From assembly GCA_037176705.1 (NCBI GenBank), contig CM073886.1:125394001-125458000 (forward strand): DNA of 64,000 nucleotides, read 5' to 3'. Made by a program: the position numbers and the translations under genes. Below the pieces are notes generated by a model, which was not told where the DNA came from, did not search any database, and saw only the letters and a list, made by a program, of their open reading frames with translations. Positions 56,581 through 64,000 of the stretch are shown in pieces. This stretch comes from Molossus alvarezi (taxonomy: Eukaryota > Chordata > Mammalia > Chiroptera > Molossidae). Numbering within the stretch: the first letter of the stretch is position 1; every line of letters begins with the position of its first letter.

Positions 56581-58007
56581 GCCTTTTAATTTTTTAATTT
56601 AACTTTTAACTTATAAAAGTTTAGTCATTCTGAACATTGTATTAACCAAAAAGAATAAACTATATTTTTTTCTTTTTATGTATAAAGCACAGATATATAC
56701 AACATATAAACCAGTATTCAATATATCGTAAATATTAAAATTTTTATTTGGTGGGGGAGAGAGTGAGAGATTAAGGGAAAAAAGTCTAAAAAGGTTTCTA
56801 GGGGGTGATAATGAAAAAAGGTTGGGAAAGGAATTTAAACCATCATATGTATTTCAGAGAATTTAAGACAAAGAAATAGTTTTTTATGTCTGTCCACATA
56901 TTTGTCACTACTGATGTTCTTCATTCCATGTGAAAGACCTGTTTTTCTAAGAGTCTCTGGCTGGGAAAAAGTGAGGAGGTGGTTGCTTATCTTGAGAGAG
57001 GGGACCCAGTACCTCAAAGTCCTTTGCCTGCACGGGGATCTACTGACTCTCTTCTCTGTGGTATTAGCCTCTGTGTGCCATTTAGCTCATTGCTTCCTCT
57101 GCTCTAAGTCAGGTACTGTTCTTCCATCTGCTTTCTATGTTCCAAACATTGTTGAAATACATAATATGTCTACTGATTTGTCCTCTATTCTCCTTGTCTT
57201 TTTGGGGTTTACAACATTTTATTTCTTTCCTATTATAATAAGAAATTGATGAAATTACCCCATATGACCAATTTAACATACCCCTTCTGTTCAATAGAAA
57301 TTCATGTAGCTGTTTAAATGGGAATAGTTTTAACCTCTTAACCATATTCATTTAATGCAATACTTTTCCTATTATTTCCCCCCATCTTCAGAAACTTGAA
57401 CATGCATAAATCCTTTTTATATTCTATTGTAAATTATGATTTTTGATCGATGTAGATCACAGATATAAAGAATGTCAGTCATGAGAATGTGAGGGAGAGA
57501 TGTACATTCAGCTTGAACCTGAACTTGCCTCAGGTACTATTGTAATAAACAAAAGCGCTGGTTTTATGATTTCTCCTATCACTGACATTTAGAAATTAAT
57601 AGGTATTGTTACCCCATAGGGTACTTGGGAACTTCATGTCAGAGGAGGCAGGAAAACAAATAGAGTAGCAGAGAATTAGTCATAAAACTGGGATGAATTC
57701 ATTATTCTGCAAGGAATAGATGGTTGAATGAAACTGTGCTTGAATTAAAGTGTTTTTTTCTCTGCTCTTCTCTCCAGTGATTTTGGAGAAAATCAGTGGG
57801 GAACAACAATTACACAGCAGGCTGGGTGGGTGAGCAATCCCAGATGCCAAGTCACCAAGCAAAGCTCTCAAGATGGCATGGACATGGTACCCTCAAAGCC
57901 CAACCTTCAGGAAAAGAGCTCAGAATGCCTTTTCTTGACACCACAAAATACGCCTCATTGACCTTTCGTGCGATAGTGTTGGCTCAGTCTTTTCTAATAG
58001 GTAAGTT

Positions 58008-58082
58008 GAAGTGGTCTAGGGGTCAGTGGGGGAACAATGGGAGACATCTGTAATACTCTCGACAATAAAGATAGATTAAAAA
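58008..58082 (+). mobile_element. HAL1-type 3' end fragment
   Basis: GGGGTCAGTGGGGGAACAATG and CATCTGTAATACTC then AATAAAGAT match the end of the intron 4 HAL1-like element better than the young L1 ends here. Confidence 0.7.
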
Positions 58083-58857
58083 CCAACAGTGTTCTCTTAG
58101 GCTTAGGGGTATGGAAGGCAACAAAGGTAATTTTCTTTTGGTGTTTAGGTGTCTGCACTGTAGTACTTTCCTTGAATGCTTTTATTAGCTAAATTCTGAG
58201 ACAATCACATTTTTTTAAAAAAAGGGAAGTTTATATAATATTACAGGAAAAACGTCAAACTAGAAGTCTGATTTGCCCCTTTCCAATCGTTAGACTTCAG
58301 GACCCAGTCACTTAAATGCTCTGATGCTGTAGTTTGGTGGTAACACCACGGAACCCAGGTGGCTTTTTGGAGCGTTATTTAGGATGATGTCAGCTTTCTA
58401 ACATAAAACTAGACTACAGTTCAACTAACTATAATGTACTAGCCTCAACTCAGTCCCAAGTCAAGTAATATTTTTTATTATCACTTTGTTTTTCAGCAAT
58501 AGCTCAAAAAATTGAGAACAGAGAAATGCCCACGTAAAACCCAACTTTACTATAAAAGATTACAAAAATAACTTTACAAGTTCATGAGGGATCTCTTGAC
58601 AGGAAACAGGTTTCGAAACTAGAGACTTGTTGAATGAAAGTAACTGTATCTGCATGTGTACAATGAGATTAACTAAGATGCCCATGGGTTTCAGTTCAGT
58701 AACAAAGAACTAAACTCTGGGTCACAATCACAGATGAGAAATTATACCCTAAAAGCTTAAATGAAAATAATGCAATAATTTGGCGTTGCCTTTAGGGGAT
58801 ATTGCTCTAATGGACTTGAAAGAATTATTTCCTCAACTTAAAAATCATTATATTTAG

Positions 58858-58986
58858 CCCTGACCAGTTTGGCTCAGCGGTTGAGCCACAATAGTAACAT
58901 CGCCCTGCAGCGTTGGCCTGCAGACCAGAGAGTCCCAGGTTCGGTTCCCGCTAAGGGCATGTACCACAAAAAAAAAAAAAAAAAAA
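58858..58986 (+). mobile_element. Head-only Ves SINE with inner duplication-like insert
   Basis: tRNA-like head ending GGGCATGTACC, then about 20 A. About 27 extra bases sit in the head after GGTTGAG. Flanks AAAAATCATT(A/G)TATT(T/C)A form a good TSD. Confidence 0.85.
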
Positions 58987-60508
58987 TCATTGTATTCAAA
59001 CATTTGATGAGCATAAGGGGTTGAGGATAAAAATGTTCAATTGGCCAAGGATGAATCAAATACATAGCTTATTTTATCCTATGTTCCCTGATAAATGTGT
59101 GAGTTTCTAGTGTCTCCTAAATTTATTCCATATCATTGTAAACAACGATGTCTGGGATCTTAATAGGGTTCACTTTAATTTTAAATCCTGTTTTTCAGGT
59201 CCAATGCTATTAAACATTCACAATTGTCCCAATTTTTAGCACTGGAAATTACAGGAAATCTTTTGTTTTCTGAGAGAACAGCACTATTTTTCTACAGTAA
59301 GATTTAAACCTTTCCAGCACATTACCGACTTACATAAAACCACCAACCCCATTGGCACAACCACTGAGAATTTAAATTGCCTACTGCTTACAGTGGATAT
59401 TAACTATAATTTTTGGAAGAGGGAAGTTTTTGTTTTCTAGCTAGTTTATGTTTTTGGCCTGAGGCTGCACTGCAAAAGAAGGAGGAGAGGAGAAGCTTCC
59501 TTCTAGTTTCTGAGTATCTCCCCACATGTCCTAGTAAGAATAGGGCCACCTTCAGCTCTCAACAAGGTGCTGTTGGCATCAGGATGTGGCAGTTCTTCAC
59601 TGAGCCGGAATGCCTGGTATGCATTGAGGGTTCCTTGGTATTTCTAGTCCACAGTCACTGAATGCCTAGGGCTGTCCCCAGTCATCATGACAGTCAAAAA
59701 CCTCCTCCACAATTTCCAAATGCCCTCTAGGGAGCAAACCACCCCCGGCTGGAAACCTAAACCCCAGAGCAGGAAGAGCTCATTTACTTTTTAATGTATC
59801 TGTTTATTATCCAAGTACAGATAATGACTTCTAGGTTATGCACAAATTATAGCCAACGTTTCCTATAGTTCAATGTTTTGCAAAAGTAATTCAGGCTCAC
59901 TTTTTGCTGGGTTTCCACCACAAACTTAACAGAAGCTCTAAAACAGAAATGTCTTTTAAATCCCCAGTCTGGGCAGATGAAGAGGTTCCCCAGTAGTCTG
60001 GTACACACACGGAGCCCCGTGGGCCTAAGTCACATGACTGTGCAGGGAACGGACACACTGAACACTTGGGAAACACTTTCACACATAAAACATCAAACTT
60101 CAACAGGGCTCTGACTTCCACAATTGTTCACTAAAACAAAACAATTACCCCACAATTTCTCTAGCCTTAAATGCTGGTCTTAACGGTGAACCCTGAGCAG
60201 GAAGAACAGAATTCATATATAAAAATGTTAACCAGTTGATCTGACAAGATCGCACTTCAATTAGGGATGGCGACACACTCCATAGAAGTCTGGTTCCCAC
60301 GTGTGTCCCTGGAATCTCCAGTCACCTCACACTGACCTGTCCCCTGGCAATCACATGTTATACAGGATACTTTGTATTGATAAAACACGGTCTATAAAAC
60401 TTAGCCAACTTTCATCTAGAAATCTTTTTTTAAACCAGGTATTCTAAGAAACACAGACCTCACCTGCATGCTCACCAGTAAAGGAAAGAAAATAATAAAA
60501 AGGTGGAA

Positions 60509-60766
60509 GCCCTGGCCGGTTTGGCTCAGCTGTTAGAGCATCGGCCTGTGGTCCAGAGGGACCCGGGTTCGGTTCCTGTTAAGGGCATGTACCTCGGTTG
60601 CAGTTTGTCCCCGGCCCTGGTTGGGTCGTGTGGGTGGCAGCCACTTGATGTGTCCCTTTCATGTCGATGTTTCTCTCTCTCTCTCTGTTCCTCTCTCTCC
60701 CTCCCACTCTACCTGAACAAAAAATGAAAAAATGTCCTCGGGTGAGGATTAAAAAAAAAAAAAAAG
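60509..60766 (+). mobile_element. Ves SINE, recent copy
   Basis: Near-consensus forward copy with a pure A tail; TSD AAGGTGGAA on both sides. Confidence 0.95.
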
Positions 60767-61230
60767 GTGGAAAACTTTTACCTATGATTTGAAGAAATAC
60801 CAGCAGCTACTTCAGCACAACAGCCAAGTCCAGAGTGACTAATTTCCTATTTCTTCTGGGCTCTCTTCAGCAGTCTCAGTAGATACTGAGATATCGAGGT
60901 CGGAAGCAGCTCTCTCCAAACGCATTCTAGTTTTTAAGACTCAGCTTCAGAATAAAATTTAATAAGCATTAAGCTGAAGCTAAAATTAAGAGCGACACAA
61001 ATATATTTTAGGGAGAAATCTCTATATCCTCTACACCTCATTTAAAAATATTTGAAAGAAATTGGCAGAGCAAACAGAAGCATAACTATGTTGTTAAGTT
61101 TCTTCTTCCCATCATTTTTAAATAAAAAAACAAATTATAAGTAAAATAATTTCCTACTTTGTTTTTAAAAATCATGAATCCAGGCAAAGAATAGTGGAAT
61201 TGCATTTAAACATTTAAAATATTACAATTA

Positions 61231-61420
61231 GCCCTGGCTGGTGTGGCTCAGTTAGTCGAGTGTTGTCACCAGTTCGACTCCCAGTCAGGGCACGTACTCA
61301 GGTTTTGGGTTCAATCCCCGGTAGGGGGCGTGCAGGAGGCAGCTGGTGATGTTTCTCTCTCACATCAATGTTTCACTCTGTCTCCCTCCCTCTCTCCCTA
61401 AAAAAATCAATAAAAAAACC
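61231..61420 (+). mobile_element. Ves SINE
   Basis: Forward copy of the GGGGGCGTGCAGGAGGCAG subtype; TSD AAAAT(A/C)TTACAATTA on both sides. Confidence 0.92.
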
Positions 61421-61776
61421 TTTAAAATCTTACAATTAAATTTTTCAAGTAGTGAAAACAGTTGTTTCTACATTGTTTAACGGTCACTCAGCATCCCCAA
61501 ATCATTAACATCTTTCATTTCATATTTAATGAGATTTTTAAAAAAATAGCAATATTTCTATACCACAAGGTGGTTTTCCTGCTTTCAAAATACTTTTCGA
61601 ATTCTATGCTTGAGAACCCTTTCTCAAATACATAGAAATTGAATTAAAAATCTTTCCATTGAATGAAATATAATAAATATACACAAGGGTGTACAGTGAC
61701 CAATTTGGACATTCTTTTATAGGGAGAAAAACTTGTGGTGAAAAAACATCTTGTCACTATGTAAGTGAGCAAGTAA

Positions 61777-62024
61777 ATTCTTTCTTTCCCTTCTTTCTCC
61801 CCTCCCTCCCTCCCTCCCTCCCTCCCTCTCTCCCTCCCTCCCTCCCTCCCTCTTCCTTCCTTCCTTCCTCCCTCCCTCCCTTCTCTCTCTTTCTCTCCCT
61901 CCCTCCCTCCTTTCCTTCCTCCCTCTCTCTCCCTTTCTTTCTTTTTTTTCCCTTCCTTCCTTCCTTCCTTCCTTCCTTCCTTCCTTCCTTCCTTCCTTCC
62001 TTCCTTCCTTCCTTCCTTCCTTCT

Positions 62025-62056
<32 letters not shown>

Positions 62057-62062
62057 TGTCTT
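61777..62062. repeat. Long (CCTT/CCCT)n then (TGCC)n pyrimidine microsatellite
   Basis: Nearly 290 bases of tetranucleotide repeats: CCCT, then CCTT with CTCT interruptions, a pure CCTT run of about 19 units (61950-62024), then TGCC units and a short CTGT run. All ORFs across it are low-complexity artefacts. Confidence 0.97.
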
Positions 62063-62138
62063 TTTTTCTTCTTTTGTCCTTCCTTCCTTTCAAAACCCAC
62101 TTTTTGTAAAGTATGTTTCTCCGAACTGGAATTGAAGA

Positions 62139-62304
62139 ACCAAGGTGGGCAGGGAGGAGAAAGAGAGAGAGAGATACATCAACGTGAAAGGGACACATTG
62201 AGTGGTTGCCACCCGCATGACCCAACCAGGACCAGGGACAAACTGCAACCGAGGTATGCGCCCCTAGCGGGAACCGAACCCGGGTCTCTCTGGACCGCAG
62301 GCCA
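62139..62304 (-). mobile_element. Ves SINE fragment
   Basis: Inverted; lacks the extreme ends (stops at GACCGCAGGCC). Lies next to the CCTT microsatellite. Confidence 0.85.
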
Positions 62305-63626
62305 GGTGGCTCCCCAGCATTGACCATAGGAAGTTCTGATATTTCTCACAGTGACCGATATAACAAGTGGCCATGTGCTGGTCATTTCTGGCCACAGACC
62401 CACTGTTTTATTTGAAAAGGATCAATCAAAACTTCAAGAAAGTGTTGTTTTAAGACTATTTTGCTCTTTTAAAAAGTCTGAATACGAATTTCAAGTAGCA
62501 TATCTGAACAATATTTATTCCTCTTAAGGTCATTTGATTTTCTCAAAGCTCACATTCAAATCAAGGTTTGCTTCTGGGGCTATGTTGCTTTATCTCACAT
62601 CACCATCACTGCCCCCCCAACCTTCCTTACAGTCCCTCCTCCTGGCTTCTCGGCTGTTTCTCTCTAAACACGGCGCAGGCGCTCAGGCCTTATGTGATAA
62701 CCCCCGAATAGATAGTGTTCTTATTTTTACAACCTACAAAGATCTGAGCTTCCAAGAAATCCTTCCTACGTTCCTCCTCTCTCATAAAATCTTGCCTCTC
62801 TTTAGGGCTTTGGATATTCAAGCTGCCTAACCTTAGCCAGACCTGCTAACATGCTCAGTGGGTCTGCGTAACCTTTGGGTAACATCCCTATGTTTTAAAA
62901 AGGTCACTTGGAGCCATAACACATACCCTCACATACAGAGTCTCCAAATATCAGGGCACAAATACATGTTATTGGTCTTAACAAGGACAAACAGAAGCAA
63001 AACAGATGATCCTGTTACCCATCCTCATCCCTGGAGAACTGCATGAAACACCTGCATTTTCTGACGTGTGGTTGTGAAGCTATGGGCTAAGGGCTCAGCA
63101 AAACCATTCGCAGCAATAAAAGGCAGACTATTCATTTTCCTTTCATAACATGAACCAGACTCAGGTCCTTGGAAGCCAATTTTGAATCAGAGGCAGATAA
63201 TGTTTTCTGTATCCTGCTATTATTTTTCTTCCCAGCATGTGCTCAATGAAGATAGTCCAGTGAGTAATTATCTGACTGCATAAACTCATTAGGCCAGGTT
63301 CCAGTGAGGTACCACAGCTGTGCTAGGGACCAGAGAAGAGAGAAGGAACAGCACTCGGGGCTTTTCACACCATCCATCACCACCACGAACAGTGCAATGG
63401 AGAGAAGACAGGACCCAAAGTGAGGTGGTCCCATCCCCCAGCGTCGGCTATGAGACACCAAGGGATGGGAGCCCGCAAGTGCTGTTCTCTGAGAGCAGAA
63501 GCACATAACTGTTCTAGCTCAGATGTCTCCTAAAACCTGAAGGCCGGGAGAGGTCCGTCATCCAGTCTCTCCTCATGTGGTAGGGATGAACCAAGCTAGT
63601 CCAGATACCGTTGAGCCTCTCTAGGC

Positions 63627-63818
63627 TAGTGGTTCTCAACCTTCCTGATGCTGCGACCCTCCAATACAGTTCCTCATGTTGTGGTGACCCCCAACCATAA
63701 AATTATTTTTGTTGCTCCTTCGTAACTGTAATTTTGCTACTGTGATGTCTTAGGCGACCCCTGTGAAAGGGTCGTTCGACCCCCAAACGGGTCGTGACCC
63801 ACAGGTTGAGAACCGCTG
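63627..63818. mobile_element. SPIN-type non-autonomous hAT transposon relic
   Basis: SPIN is a hAT family spread horizontally among tetrapods, including bats (Pace and colleagues, 2008). The ends (T/C)AGTGGTTCTCAACCTT and AGGTTGAGAACCGCTG are inverted repeats. Inner blocks CTCATGTTGTGGTGACCCCC and GGCGACCCCTGTGAAAGGGT are SPIN-like. At 192 bases it is an internally deleted form. Flanking octamers CTCTAGGC and CTCCAAGG are a degraded TSD at best. Confidence 0.88.
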
Positions 63819-64000
63819 CTCCAAGGTCAAGGCAGAGTGTAGGAGGAACTGGACTACTCAGGGGACGTACTCGAAAGTGTTTTCTCTGGAAGCGATCGTA
63901 GCAGGTTAAACCAAACCAGCTCCGTGGAACACGTGCAGTTAGTTCTCCTCTAGAAAGGGCCAGGAGTTGGCGATATGCTGCTGCCCTACTGCCTCCTGGG

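Larger units (their letters stand above)
46477..64000. other. Intergenic region upstream of C6
   Basis: About 17.5 kb without a recognisable gene. It contains Ves SINEs, L1 pieces, one ancient hAT fragment, a long CCTT microsatellite and a SPIN relic, each listed separately. The stretches 49260-50050, 51700-53580, 55480-56320, 59040-60480 and 62310-63620 show nothing I can identify. In human the upstream neighbour is PLCXD3; no exon of it is seen. Confidence 0.6.

Noticed and set aside
61777..62062. CRISPR-like or other prokaryotic repeat array
   Set aside because: Simple tetranucleotide repeat in a mammalian genome; no spacers.
61644..62327. 227-residue minus-strand ORF rich in Lys, Glu, Gly and Arg
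   Set aside because: It is the purine strand of the CCTT microsatellite running into a Ves; low complexity, no domain, no gene context.
46477..64000. Possible PLCXD3 exons
   Set aside because: The human neighbour was considered, but no exon-like segment resembling a PLC X domain was recognised.

Overview
This window is mammalian genomic DNA, almost certainly from a vesper bat (Vespertilionidae) or a close relative. About thirty copies of the bat tRNA-derived SINE Ves are scattered through it, many still flanked by clear target-site duplications (TSDs). It also holds a SPIN-type hAT transposon relic and a half-LINE (HAL1-like) element, both compatible with a vesper bat. The species call is an inference from repeats; the protein evidence only says mammal.

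The only gene I can support is complement component C6, on the minus strand. I find twelve consecutive coding exons between 41384 and 3619 and a probable non-coding first exon near 46275-46326. Every intron has GT..AG ends, and the splice phases chain without a break into 657 codons. These codons encode the signal peptide, two thrombospondin type-1 repeats, an LDL-receptor class A module, the whole MACPF pore-forming domain, the EGF-like module, the third thrombospondin repeat and the first residues of the first CCP/sushi module. The remaining 3' exons (rest of CCP1, CCP2 and the two factor-I-like modules) are not in the window and should lie beyond its left edge. No frameshift or stop interrupts the part seen.

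Layout: 1-3618 is intron 13; 3619-46326 is C6 with introns of 0.4 to 7.2 kb; 46327-64000 is the 5' flank, with a likely liver-type promoter just upstream of exon 1 and then about 17 kb of intergenic DNA with no recognisable gene. In human the next gene upstream of C6 is PLCXD3, but none of it is visible here.

The most interesting non-genic content is in the repeats: a nearly complete HAL1-like element in intron 4 with an intact ORF1 and only a nine-codon vestige of ORF2; two composite Ves/L1 units, each bounded by a single TSD; two head-only Ves copies that stop at the same base and carry their own A tails; and a SPIN relic of a horizontally transferred transposon family. Within C6 itself, a 12-A homopolymer in exon 9 encodes four lysines in the MACPF domain.
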